A stretch of 38,495 nt of DNA, taken from CAYOZN01 sp964408455. Lineage in GTDB: Bacteria > Planctomycetota > Phycisphaerae > UBA1845 > UTPLA1. The DNA is taken from the NCBI GenBank assembly GCA_964408455.1, contig CAYOZN010000038.1, positions 1 to 38,495 on the forward strand, read 5' to 3'. Positions 25,173 through 36,286 of this stretch are shown piece after piece; position 1 is the stretch's first letter; the number at the start of each line of letters is the position of its first letter. Made by a program: the position numbers and the translations under genes. The notes below the pieces were generated by a model. It was not told the DNA's origin and made no database searches. It saw nothing but the letters and a program-made list of their open reading frames with translations.

Positions 25173-28100
25173 TCAAGCAATCCCTTTTAGGTGATCGTAC
25201 GCCGCCAATATCCCCGCCCCCGTGCCGCCGGCCGTCCACGCCCGCCCGTCCGGGCCGCGGTCTTCGGGTTTGATGTATCCAGTGTTGGTGAAGGTGCTCA
25301 GGATGTACTCGGCATCCTCGCGGTCCACTCCGTAGAGCAGGAAGAAGGCCGCGTCGAGGTCGTCGCGGAGCTGGGCCCGCTCCTGTTCCCGCCAGATATG
25401 GACGCCGTCGCCCCGCGAGCCCTTGAAGCCGCAGGCGTTCGCGAGCGGGATCATGTCCTCGGCCGTGCATGAAAGCCTTAGAACCCGTTCGCTGATCCAG
25501 TGTTCGAGGGTCTCGCGGCGGGACCAGGGGCACTTGTCGGCAAAAGTGACCGGCGGTAATACCGGTAGCTGTTCCAGAATGAAGAATGTTAATGTCGTGC
25601 CGCCTAGCTTCTGCCGAACAACATAGTCAAGCACATACGAGTTCAGGCAGCCGAGCAAACATAGCTCTAGCCTGAGCCCCTGATCGGTCTCGATGAGTGC
25701 CAGGTGATGCGTGGGGCCACACCACGGGATTCGAGAGGCTATGAGAGTCCTGGTGTTGGTTGGACTGGTAATGTCCTTGTACGCTAGGAATCCTGTCTCG
25801 CGTGGACCCCGCACTGCTTTGATCACATCGTCTTCTCGAACCCACCACCTGGGCTCGGCCAGGAATTCGGGGTTCTGATGCTGCACGGCAACGGTTTCCG
25901 TTTTCTGCCCCTTCCTGGCCCAGTTCGATCCTTCGATCCTGACACTTGCTGCTCGGTGGTCGTACGCCTGTACCATCTTGGCTTCATAGACGCGCAGTAG
26001 CCTCTTAGCGGCTTTCCCGCCCTTCTTGGCGATTGAGTTTCCTTTGGAAGCCTCAACGAACAGGCCTGCGTCGGCGGATTGGTGAAGCGCGGTCGAAAGC
26101 CGGACACCCCAGGAGCTTCCGCCGGTTCTGCGCGTGCGGTCCACGAGGACCGGGATGCGTTCGTAGATGCCGATTGTTAGATCTGCGTCCCTGCGTGTGC
26201 GGAAGATTGGGCACGTCTTGCTGTTCGGGTTGACCCTTGTGATTGCCGCTGCGGTCAGCGGGATATGGCGGTGCTTGTTGGCCTGATACGTGTCCTCTAC
26301 AGTCCGGGCGAAGAACACAAAGTCCGCTGTGCTCTGTTTGCGCTTGCTCCCGCCAAAAACAAGGGCGGTGAACTTGAAAGCACGGTGGACGTCTTGAAAA
26401 TGCCCCAGCTTGTTCTCAAAGTCGTGCAATGAGACCAGCCGCCGGGATTCCATCAAGTCATTGAAGAAATCCTTGGTTGGCTCGTCGGTCGCTATTCCGG
26501 AAGGCACCAGCAGGCCTACGAGACCATCGGGCTCGACAAGCGAGTGGGCCAGCTCTGCGAAGAGCATGTACAGGTTAATATCGCCCTTACCGGTGAGCGG
26601 GTAACGACCGCCCTGGCGCGCATAATCGGAGAGTTGGTCGGCATTGATAAGAGCTTCGTTGTAGCTGGCGTAGAGTTCGGGGTTCGTCCGCTCCAGCGCC
26701 GCTATTCCCTTACGCATCGTTGCGGCATTGTGCGTGTCTATCACGTTTGGCGCGGTTATCGAAAAGAACTCTCGATTCTGAAGCTTCACCCGCTCCCATG
26801 GCGGATTTCCGATCACGCACGAAAACCCGCCCGGCCCGCCCTTGCCGAAGATGTGCGCGAAGGCCTTATTCCAGTCGAGGGCGTCGGGATCGACGGCGGG
26901 ATCGGAGACGAGGCTGTTGCCGTGGATGATGTGCCTGGACAGGTCCTGAAGCGTCCTGTTCTTGCGGGCCGAGCGAATCCAGAGGGCAAGCTGCGTGATT
27001 TCGACGGCCTCTTTCGACAGGTCCACGCCGTGGAGATTGTGGTTGAGGATGAGATCGGGGATGGCGTCTTCCAGTTCGTCCACTTCGGCCTTGGGCGCAC
27101 CGGCGCCGCCGAGCCCGTTGGCGACCGATTTGTAGTGGGCATCGAGGGAGTCGTAAGCGCGAACGAGAAAGGCCCCGGAGCCGCAGGCGGGGTCGCAGAC
27201 GGTGAGTGCTTTCAGATCGGCCAGGCAGGCCCGCCAGTATTTTGCAAGCTTTGCGTTGTTTCCATTTTCGCGGGCGTCGGGGTTGACGTTGTGCTTTGCC
27301 GCGAGGGCGGCGAAGCGCTCGGCCACAAGGGCGTCGATGGTGCGGTTGACAATCAGCTCCGTGAACTTCGGCGGCGTGTAATAAATTCCGAAGCGCTTGC
27401 GCTGGGCGCTCTTGGGCATTCGCGATTCCGGCGGCTCCTCGGCGGCTTGGGCGCGTTTGGCCGGGACGCGGCGACGGCTTGAGGGGCGCGTCGAGGGAGC
27501 GCCATTGCCGTTGGCCTCCTCGACGGCCGAGCGCAGGGCAAAGAGCCCGCCGACTCGGAGTTTTTCCAATTCGGTGATGGAACGCTCGAAGAGATGCCCG
27601 AGGACTTCGACGTTGACTTCTTCGGAAAAGTCGAACTTGCCGATGGTGTTGAAACCCTCTGTCCACGGGATGTCTGTCAGGTCGAGTCCGTCGATGGCAG
27701 GATCGGGGGCGAAGAGGCCACCATTGTAGCCCCGGTCAACGCCCGCCAGTTCACCGCCCGCGTCCACTTCGCGAAAAAGACCGAGGAACTGTCTCCATCG
27801 AGGGTTCTTCTGGCCGAATGCGGATTCGGGCATCGTGGCGGCCCGATTGATGCACTTTGGCCGCAGGAGTTCGCGATCCTCGCAGAAGGCGATGAATATG
27901 ATTCGGTCCAGTAGCTTCTGGGCTGTCGCGATGGCGTGATCTAGTTCCATGCCGCGTTCGGCCTTGAGGAATTGAATCAGTTCGAGCCTTTGGTGCTGGT
28001 ACGAGTTGTAGAGATCGTCGCCAACCTCTTTCTGTCGGTCGAGCGTTCTTTTGTAGAGTTCGACGGCCCGCGAAACCTGGCCGAGCCTTGATGGCATGAG

Positions 28101-28745
28101 CCCGCCACGCTCGAAGACGTAAAAGAATTCACGGAAGCGGTCGGGGTCTTGCTTCAACTCCTGAAGGGTGAAGACTTCGTAGGAAAGCCGGCCAGCGTCG
28201 CGGTGATAGAGCCTGATCTGAGTGAAGTTTGAAACGATGCCCCATGGGCATCCGGGGATTGCGTTGAGATAGTCCCAGCATTGCTGGACGGCGGTGCGGC
28301 CGTTGAACTTGTCGCGATCGAGGTTGACGGAGGAGCCCTTGAGCTCGATGACGGCAGTCGGGACGGGCGACCTTGGAAAATCGCCCAGAGCGCCGTCGGC
28401 AATCCCGACCTCGAGCACGGAATATTTGTGCGCCAGTTGCCAGGCCTCCGGGCTGCGGGTCACCACCTGGTAGCCCAGCCCGTCAGCGAATATCTGTTCG
28501 AGAAACTGCGTGTCGATGGCGGTTTCTTTGTGCCGCAGATGGCCGTTTGCCTCCAAGTCAGCCCAGCGTTTGATGGCTCCGTAGGTGGCCTTGTGCGCCG
28601 CCTCGTCCAGCATGGCCGCTGCGGCGGCGTTTGTAAGGAAGCGAGGAATGAAAAGCGCCCGCTGGCGCTGATGACGCCGTTCCGCGGCGATTTCCTGCTC
28701 CACAAAGAGTCTCGGCCCGTCATCCTGCCTGCGCCGCTTGCCCAT
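25173..28745 (-). CDS. Type IIG-like restriction-methylation protein (Eco57I-type)
   Basis: 1190 residues. The N-terminal part (about 70-160) fits a PD-(D/E)xK nuclease: GIADGALGDF with Asp117, IELKG with Glu134/Lys136, and an AVQQCWDY helix. A helical linker (TFL..RQKEVGDDLYNSYQHQ) leads to the N6-adenine methylase: FGIYYTPPKFTELIV, motif I DPACGSG at 518-524, and motif IV NPPW at 647-650. Beyond it (about 700-1190) is a large region that could be the target-recognition domain. Such single-chain enzymes methylate adenine and cleave nearby. Start ATG 28745 has GGAGG five bases upstream; the frame is open to 28853. It has no BREX or DISARM partners here. Likely acquired. Confidence 0.85.
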   Translation of the reverse strand: MGKRRRQDDGPRLFVEQEIAAERRHQRQRALFIPRFLTNAAAAAMLDEAAHKATYGAIKRWADLEANGHLRHKETAIDTQFLEQIFADGLGYQVVTRSPEAWQLAHKYSVLEVGIADGALGDFPRSPVPTAVIELKGSSVNLDRDKFNGRTAVQQCWDYLNAIPGCPWGIVSNFTQIRLYHRDAGRLSYEVFTLQELKQDPDRFREFFYVFERGGLMPSRLGQVSRAVELYKRTLDRQKEVGDDLYNSYQHQRLELIQFLKAERGMELDHAIATAQKLLDRIIFIAFCEDRELLRPKCINRAATMPESAFGQKNPRWRQFLGLFREVDAGGELAGVDRGYNGGLFAPDPAIDGLDLTDIPWTEGFNTIGKFDFSEEVNVEVLGHLFERSITELEKLRVGGLFALRSAVEEANGNGAPSTRPSSRRRVPAKRAQAAEEPPESRMPKSAQRKRFGIYYTPPKFTELIVNRTIDALVAERFAALAAKHNVNPDARENGNNAKLAKYWRACLADLKALTVCDPACGSGAFLVRAYDSLDAHYKSVANGLGGAGAPKAEVDELEDAIPDLILNHNLHGVDLSKEAVEITQLALWIRSARKNRTLQDLSRHIIHGNSLVSDPAVDPDALDWNKAFAHIFGKGGPGGFSCVIGNPPWERVKLQNREFFSITAPNVIDTHNAATMRKGIAALERTNPELYASYNEALINADQLSDYARQGGRYPLTGKGDINLYMLFAELAHSLVEPDGLVGLLVPSGIATDEPTKDFFNDLMESRRLVSLHDFENKLGHFQDVHRAFKFTALVFGGSKRKQSTADFVFFARTVEDTYQANKHRHIPLTAAAITRVNPNSKTCPIFRTRRDADLTIGIYERIPVLVDRTRRTGGSSWGVRLSTALHQSADAGLFVEASKGNSIAKKGGKAAKRLLRVYEAKMVQAYDHRAASVRIEGSNWARKGQKTETVAVQHQNPEFLAEPRWWVREDDVIKAVRGPRETGFLAYKDITSPTNTRTLIASRIPWCGPTHHLALIETDQGLRLELCLLGCLNSYVLDYVVRQKLGGTTLTFFILEQLPVLPPVTFADKCPWSRRETLEHWISERVLRLSCTAEDMIPLANACGFKGSRGDGVHIWREQERAQLRDDLDAAFFLLYGVDREDAEYILSTFTNTGYIKPEDRGPDGRAWTAGGTGAGILAAYDHLKGIA

Positions 28746-28865
28746 CGCTCCTCCGCGTCGCCATCGTGAGTCGCCGAGAATAATAACTTGGCGGCAAGAG
28801 TTGGCGAAGGGCCAACTTGGTTTCGGCGAAGTTATGGACGCAACTTTGCTCACCTTTGTCGATAT

Positions 28866-28895
28866 TTGACCGGTTGAGCGGGGGGGCTCTACACT
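28866..28895 (+). promoter_or_regulatory. Putative promoter of gcvT
   Basis: TTGACC (28866-28871), 18-bp spacer, TACACT (28890-28895). The start point would fall at about 28902, the ATG itself, so the mRNA may be leaderless; no Shine-Dalgarno is visible before this ATG. Confidence 0.35.
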
Positions 28896-28901
28896 TCGGC
28901 C

Positions 28902-30239
28902 ATGTTAAAGACTCCCTTGTATGACCTGCATGAGCGGCTGGGGGCGCGGTTGATTGATTTTGGCGGCTGGATGATGCCGGTGATGTACCGGTCGATCCAG
29001 GAGGAGCACGTCCACACGCGGACGGCGGCGAGCATCTTCGATGTGTCGCACATGGGGCGGCTGAAGTTCGGCGGGCGCGATGCCGAGCGGCTGCTGGAGC
29101 GGGTGTGCACGCGGAACATCGGGAAGCTGGCGGTCGGGCGGTCGGGGTACAGCCATTTGTGCGACGAGCGCGGGGGCGTGATCGACGACGTGATCGTGTC
29201 GCGGTTCGAGGATCATCTGTACATGGTGTGCAACGCGGGCAACCGCGAGAAGGTGCTGGGGCATCTGCGGGGGCAGATGGCGTCGATGGGCGCGAAGGGT
29301 GGCGCGACCGGCGGGGCGGATGTGAAGATCGAGGATACGACGCAGGCGACGGTGATGCTGGCGATCCAGGGGCCGGCGACGATGCCGATGCTGGCGGCGG
29401 CGAAGGAGAAGCTGCCGATCAAGGTCGACGAGGTGAAGCGGTACGGGTTCGTGACGGGCTCGTACATGGGGATGCGGTACATTGTTTTTCGGAGCGGGTA
29501 TACGGGTGAGGATGGGGTGGAGATCGTGCTGCCGGCGATGACGGGGGTGCTGGTGTGGGAGTATCTGACGAAGGAGCGGGGCACTGGTGACACGGCAGTG
29601 GCACCCGGAGAGGGCACTGCTCACAGAGCAGTGGCACCCGGAGAGGGCACTGCTCACAGAGCAGTGGCACCCGGCGCAGTGGCACCTGGAGAGGGCACTG
29701 CTCACAGAGCAGTGGCACCCGGAGAGGGCACTGCTCACAGAGCAGTGGCACCCGGGGTGGTGACGGTGAAGCCGGCGGGGCTGGGGGCGCGGGATACGCT
29801 GCGGCTGGAGGCGGGGATGTGCCTTTATGGGCACGAGTTGAATGAGGGGGTTGACCCGTTGTCGGCGGGTTGCGGTTGGTGCGTCGATCTGGAGAAGGAT
29901 TTTGTCGGGGCGGAGGCGCTGCGGCGGATCGCGGCGGAGGGACCGCGGCGGCGGCTGGTGGGGCTGGTGCTGGAGGGGCGGCGGATTGCGCGGCAGGGGA
30001 CGAAGGTTTTTGCGGCGGGGGGCGAGGTGGTGGGCGAGGTGACGAGCGGGACGCTGAGCCCGACGCTGGGGAAGTCGATCGCGATGGCGTATGTGGCGTC
30101 GGAGAAGACCGGTTTGCAAGCCGGTGTTACCGGGGGGCAGGCGGGTGCGGGAGCGGGCGCCACGCTTGAGGTCGAGATCGGCGGGGGCCGCGTGGGGGCG
30201 GTGGTCCAGGGGTTGCCGTTTTACAGGCGTGGGGTTTAA
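28902..30239 (+). CDS. gcvT: Glycine cleavage T-protein with in-frame repeat insertions
   Basis: 445 residues versus about 365 in the family. GcvT is the tetrahydrofolate-dependent aminomethyltransferase of the glycine cleavage system. Conserved parts: LYDLHERLGARLIDFGGWMMPVMY, FDVSHMGRLKFGG, the catalytic Asp in CDERGGVIDDVIV, QGPATM, GYTGEDGVEIVLP, GLGARDTLRLEAGMCLYGHE, and TSGTLSPTLGKSIAMAYV. Residues about 226-285 come from a tandem array of 33-bp hairpin repeats (29579-29755) read in frame as an 11-residue unit AVAPGEGTAHR. A second insert at about 403-420 comes from another palindrome at 30108-30125. Both lie at loop positions. It is the first gene of the gcv group. Confidence 0.93.
   Translation: MLKTPLYDLHERLGARLIDFGGWMMPVMYRSIQEEHVHTRTAASIFDVSHMGRLKFGGRDAERLLERVCTRNIGKLAVGRSGYSHLCDERGGVIDDVIVSRFEDHLYMVCNAGNREKVLGHLRGQMASMGAKGGATGGADVKIEDTTQATVMLAIQGPATMPMLAAAKEKLPIKVDEVKRYGFVTGSYMGMRYIVFRSGYTGEDGVEIVLPAMTGVLVWEYLTKERGTGDTAVAPGEGTAHRAVAPGEGTAHRAVAPGAVAPGEGTAHRAVAPGEGTAHRAVAPGVVTVKPAGLGARDTLRLEAGMCLYGHELNEGVDPLSAGCGWCVDLEKDFVGAEALRRIAAEGPRRRLVGLVLEGRRIARQGTKVFAAGGEVVGEVTSGTLSPTLGKSIAMAYVASEKTGLQAGVTGGQAGAGAGATLEVEIGGGRVGAVVQGLPFYRRGV
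29579..29755 (+). repeat. Tandem 33-bp hairpin repeats inside gcvT
   Basis: Five units at 29579, 29612, 29645, 29693 and 29726, plus a partial unit at 29676-29692. The core CACTGCTCACAGAGCAGTG is an 8-bp stem with a 3-base loop, followed by GCACCCGGAGAGGG spacer. The first unit is diverged. A 33-bp period equals 11 codons, so the frame is kept. Confidence 0.95.
30108..30131 (+). repeat. Second palindromic element inside gcvT
   Basis: ACCGGTTTGCAAGCCGGT followed by GTTACC; stem ACCGG/CCGGT. It is of a different family from the 29579 array. It is also read through in frame. Confidence 0.55.
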
Positions 30240-30270
30240 TCGCGGCGAGCGAGTGATGGTGATTGGCAAG

Positions 30271-30300
30271 CGCACTGCTTGAAACAGTGGCACACGCAAG
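30271..30300 (+). repeat. Diverged hairpin repeat between gcvT and gcvH
   Basis: CACTGCTTGAAACAGTG followed by GCACACGCAAG, a relative of the gcvT array unit with an altered stem. It lies in the 74-bp gap before gcvH. Confidence 0.6.
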
Positions 30301-30313
30301 ACGTGGAGGCGGC

Positions 30314-30697
30314 ATGGACGTTCCAGCGGATCGACGATATTTGAAGTCGCACGAATGGCACAAGCTTGAGGGCGAGGTGTGTACGATCGGCATCACGCAG
30401 TTTGCCGCGGACGAGCTGACGGATGTGACGTACGTGTCGCTGCCGGCGGTGGGGAAGGAGCTGTCGGCGGGGAAGACGTTCGGCGAGGTGGAGAGCGTCA
30501 AGGCGACGAGCGATCTGTACTGCGGGGTGTCGGGGGTGGTGGTGGAGGTGAACACGGCGCTGGGGGAGAAGCCGGAGCTGGTGAATCAGGACCCCACGGG
30601 CGCGGGGTGGATGATCAGGGTGAAGGTCCGGGATGGGTCGGAGCTTGAGAAGCTGCTGACGGCGGAGCAGTACAAGGGGCAACTGGGGGGGCATTGA
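30314..30697 (+). CDS. gcvH: Glycine cleavage H-protein
   Basis: 127 residues, normal length. GcvH carries the lipoyl arm that moves the aminomethyl group between P-, T- and L-proteins. The lipoylation Lys is in FGEVESVKATSDLYC. Other conserved parts are RYLKSHEWHKLEGEVCTIGI, ELTDVTYVSLPAVG, and NQDPTGAGWMIRVKV. I chose ATG 30314 because GGAGG (30305-30309) lies just upstream and homology starts here; the frame extends to 30263 through the hairpin repeat. It sits between gcvT and gcvP. Confidence 0.95.
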   Translation: MDVPADRRYLKSHEWHKLEGEVCTIGITQFAADELTDVTYVSLPAVGKELSAGKTFGEVESVKATSDLYCGVSGVVVEVNTALGEKPELVNQDPTGAGWMIRVKVRDGSELEKLLTAEQYKGQLGGH

Positions 30698-30944
30698 GTC
30701 TGGGCGGGCAGGAAGACGGGGCTGGCATTTCACAGATTCGAACGCGCGGCATGCCTGCACTTCGTTCAGGGATGGCACCCTGGAGGGACGGCGCCGGGGA
30801 TCAGATGGGCGTGCAGGGGATGGGGGAACTCCCTAGAATACCGGATTCGGCGGGGCGGGCGGCCGGCGCGGCTGCACGGGAGGTTTCCGTTCGCGGAGAT
30901 TTGCCGCACCCGCCTTACGTGCCGACTTTTTTCACAATACGCAT

Positions 30945-33845
<2,901 letters not shown>

Positions 33846-34033
33846 GTTTTGGGGCGATTTTGCGGGTTGGGCGGACGTAAGGCCAGATTCGCCAGATCCT
33901 TGCGGACGGCTGAATTCTTCGAAATCTCGTGAAACGCGGGCTTCTGCGCGCAACCCTTCTGGAACGCAGCCGCCGGGTAAATCGGGGCCCGGCGGAAAAC
34001 TGCTGACTGGTTCTAACCTTGGTCGAAGGGCGC

Positions 34034-34204
34034 ATGTCTACCAGGAAAGTGATGCCGGAAGGCGGTCGCTCATGGTCCGAGAAGTTTGAGCGACGTCGCC
34101 CGGGTTTCCGCCGACGGCGTTCGAATTTTGTTATCGCGCTCTTTACGTCGGCGTCCTTCGCAGTAATGCTTCTACAGCAGCCTCAGGAGGGGCTGACGCG
34201 ATAG
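34034..34204 (+). CDS. Possible small membrane protein
   Basis: 56 residues: a basic Arg-rich N-half (SEKFERRRPGFRRRRS) and a hydrophobic segment NFVIALFTSASFAVMLL. GAAGG lies five bases before ATG 34034. No homology recognised. It lies alone in the 558-bp stretch between gcvP and the glycosyltransferase, the rest of which shows nothing. It may be a chance ORF. Confidence 0.3.
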   Translation: MSTRKVMPEGGRSWSEKFERRRPGFRRRRSNFVIALFTSASFAVMLLQQPQEGLTR

Positions 34205-34403
34205 AAACGCATACCTGACAGAGCCAAGTCGCATCCACCTAACTTACCCGAACTCGAAATGTCTAATGATCGAATGCAGGGATTCAAGGGGTCCCGACCG
34301 CGCATTTGAAGATCACCGCTCTACTGGTGGGTTGTGAAGACGCGAATCGCGAGTAACGCGCACGCGGGCCAGCACACGGTGCATGTAAGGGAGAAAAATA
34401 TAC

Positions 34404-35987
34404 ATGTCCGTCATTCCAAACACGTCGCGCATCTCGAGCCTCGTCGAGTCTGCGCGACCCCCCCGCCTGCGACTGGCCCCGATCGATCGCTCGGATCTGC
34501 TGACCAAGGCGATCATCGTTTTCGTCAGCGGGCTTTCCCTGTGGCTGGCCTGGGAATACCGGGCGTACCAGATCACGCTGGGCGAACTCTGGCGGGATCC
34601 GTTTTCGCGGGCAGTCCTGATCGGCGGCGTCGCCTATGGCGGAATGTCGATGTTCTGGTCGATCTGGCGGCTGATTCTTGCAGTGAGATACCGGCCGGTT
34701 GCGACGGTGACAGATGATGCGCAGCTGCCAAGCCTGACGGTGGTGGTTCCGGCCTTTAACGAAGGCGCGCTGGTGTATCAGACGCTGCGGCGGCTCGCCG
34801 ACGCGGACTATCCGCGCGACAAGATGCAGATCATCGTGGTCGATGATGGCAGCGATGATGACACGTGGTCGCACATCAGCGCCGCGGCGGCCGAGATCGG
34901 GCCGGTCGTGACGCCGATTCACTGTTCGGAGAATCGCGGTAAGCGCTGGGCGTTGTGGGAGGGCTTTCGCCGCGGCACGGGCGAGGTGTTCGTGACGGTG
35001 GACAGCGACTCGCTGATCGAGCGCAACGCGCTTCGCGAAGTGGTCAGCCCGATGGTGCGGGACGAGCAGGTGGGCGGCGTGGCCGGCAACGTGCGGGTCT
35101 TGAACCGGACGGATGCGTTGATCCCGCGCATGCTGGCGGTGCGCTACGTGATGACGTTCGACTATAAGCGTGCGGCGCAGAGCATGATGGCGGGCGGCAC
35201 GGTGCTGTGCGTGGCCGGGGCCCTGGCGGCGTACCGGCGGACGGCGCTGATGCCGGTGCTGGACGAGTGGCTGCACCAGACGTACCTGGGCGGTCCGGCC
35301 CGCGCGGGTGAAGACCATGCGATGACGAACTTCATCAACCGGCAGGGCTTCAAGGTGGTGTATCAGCAGACGGCGCACGTGCACACCAAGAGCCCGGCGA
35401 CGTATCCCGCCGTGTGCAAGATGTTTCTCCGCTGGGCGCGCAGCAATATCCGCGAAACCGTGCATTCGGCAGGATTCATGTTCACGCCGTTCAAGCAGCG
35501 CGGCCTGTGGGGCGTTCGGTTCAACTTTCTGATGATCGCGCTGAACTTCGTGCTGCCGTACCTATTCATGGCGGCCCTGCTGATGTTGTCGATCATGCAC
35601 CCGCTTGCCTTCGGCCTGAAGTTCATGGCGGCGTTCGTGACGGGCTCGATGTTCACGATGCTGTTCTATCTGTGGCGCGAGCGCGATCTTCAGGCGATGT
35701 ACGCGATCCCCTATGCGTTCTACTCCGGCGTTCCGCTGTTGTGGATCGGGCCGTATGCGCTGATGACGTCGCACAAGAGCGTCTGGCTGACGAGAAATCG
35801 CAAGGCGGCGGCGGCCGGGCCCGAAACGAGTGCCGGAGGTGAGGCACCGGTTGAAGCTGCGGCCGTCACGCTGCCGCTGGCGCCGGCACTGGCTCGAGCG
35901 GTCAGCGGGGCGGATCAGGACCGGTCGCTGCACCGGCGGAAGTCGCCTGCGGGTCGACGGCGGAGTTGGCGGAGGATCAGCGCGTAG
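34404..35987 (+). CDS. Membrane family 2 glycosyltransferase (processive type)
   Basis: 527 residues. Two N-terminal membrane segments (about 35-50 and 70-93), a GT-A domain with VPAFNEG (115-121), VDDGSDDD (146-153), DSD (200-202), the base-containing GED (302-304) and FLRWARS (341-347) in the place of the QxxRW motif, then at least four C-terminal membrane helices (about 365-460). The layout is that of polysaccharide synthases such as hyaluronan or cellulose/PNAG-type enzymes, which build and export a glycan. The C-terminal 60 residues are Ala/Arg-rich and probably disordered. AGGGAG precedes ATG 34404. No other polysaccharide genes are nearby, so the product is unknown. Confidence 0.9.
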   Translation: MSVIPNTSRISSLVESARPPRLRLAPIDRSDLLTKAIIVFVSGLSLWLAWEYRAYQITLGELWRDPFSRAVLIGGVAYGGMSMFWSIWRLILAVRYRPVATVTDDAQLPSLTVVVPAFNEGALVYQTLRRLADADYPRDKMQIIVVDDGSDDDTWSHISAAAAEIGPVVTPIHCSENRGKRWALWEGFRRGTGEVFVTVDSDSLIERNALREVVSPMVRDEQVGGVAGNVRVLNRTDALIPRMLAVRYVMTFDYKRAAQSMMAGGTVLCVAGALAAYRRTALMPVLDEWLHQTYLGGPARAGEDHAMTNFINRQGFKVVYQQTAHVHTKSPATYPAVCKMFLRWARSNIRETVHSAGFMFTPFKQRGLWGVRFNFLMIALNFVLPYLFMAALLMLSIMHPLAFGLKFMAAFVTGSMFTMLFYLWRERDLQAMYAIPYAFYSGVPLLWIGPYALMTSHKSVWLTRNRKAAAAGPETSAGGEAPVEAAAVTLPLAPALARAVSGADQDRSLHRRKSPAGRRRSWRRISA

Positions 35988-36009
35988 GGCAGGATGGGTG
36001 TTGGTGACT

Positions 36010-36073
36010 GGGCACTACTCTCGGAGCAGTGGCAGCCGGCACAGATTGACGACGGCTGGTCTTCGCACTGCTC
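36010..36073 (+). repeat. Copies of the gcvT hairpin repeat, left of scaffold gap
   Basis: CACTACTCTCGGAGCAGTG with flanks GGG and GCAGCC (36010-36041) is a diverged copy. At 36065-36073 a second copy begins (GCACTGCTC) and runs into the N gap. Confidence 0.75.
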
Positions 36074-36173
36074 NNNNNNNNNNNNNNNNNNNNNNNNNNN
36101 NNNNNNNNNNNNNNNNNNNNNNNNNNNNNNNNNNNNNNNNNNNNNNNNNNNNNNNNNNNNNNNNNNNNNNNNN
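36074..36173. other. Scaffold gap (100 N)
   Basis: One hundred N. The left flank ends and the right flank begins with GCACTGCTC, part of the hairpin repeat, so the gap probably hides more repeat copies. Confidence 0.98.
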
Positions 36174-36199
36174 GCACTGCTCACAGAGCAGTGGCACCG
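36174..36199 (+). repeat. Copy of the gcvT hairpin repeat, right of scaffold gap
   Basis: GCACTGCTCACAGAGCAGTG followed by GCACCG; identical core to the units in gcvT. Confidence 0.85.
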
Positions 36200-36226
36200 A
36201 CAAAACTCGATTAAATTTATGGATTC

Positions 36227-36269
36227 CCGGCCTGCCTCGCAGCGTGCGACGGCAGGCCGGTGTTTTTTT
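36227..36269 (+). terminator. Intrinsic terminator after the glycosyltransferase
   Basis: A perfect 10-bp stem CCGGCCTGCC/GGCAGGCCGG (36227-36236 with 36251-36260), followed by TG and seven T. It ends plus-strand transcription before the convergent peroxidase gene. Confidence 0.9.
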
Positions 36270-36286
36270 GTGCGTGCCCGCCGGAA

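Noticed and set aside
26544..27482. Plus-strand ORF of 312 codons
   Set aside because: It is antisense to the methylase motifs DPACGSG and NPPW and has no recognisable domain.
25173..28745. BREX (PglX) or DISARM (DrmMI) methylase
   Set aside because: There are no BrxC/PglZ or DrmA/B/C genes nearby, and an N-terminal nuclease domain favours a stand-alone type IIG-like enzyme.
29579..29755. CRISPR-like regular repeats
   Set aside because: The units are directly adjacent with no variable spacers, lie inside gcvT in frame, and no cas genes are present.
30698..30944. Glycine riboswitch before gcvP
   Set aside because: No tandem glycine aptamer motifs were found here or before gcvT.
34205..34403. 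Riboswitch upstream of the glycosyltransferase
   Set aside because: I looked for c-di-GMP and other aptamer motifs because synthases are often so controlled, but found no conserved core.
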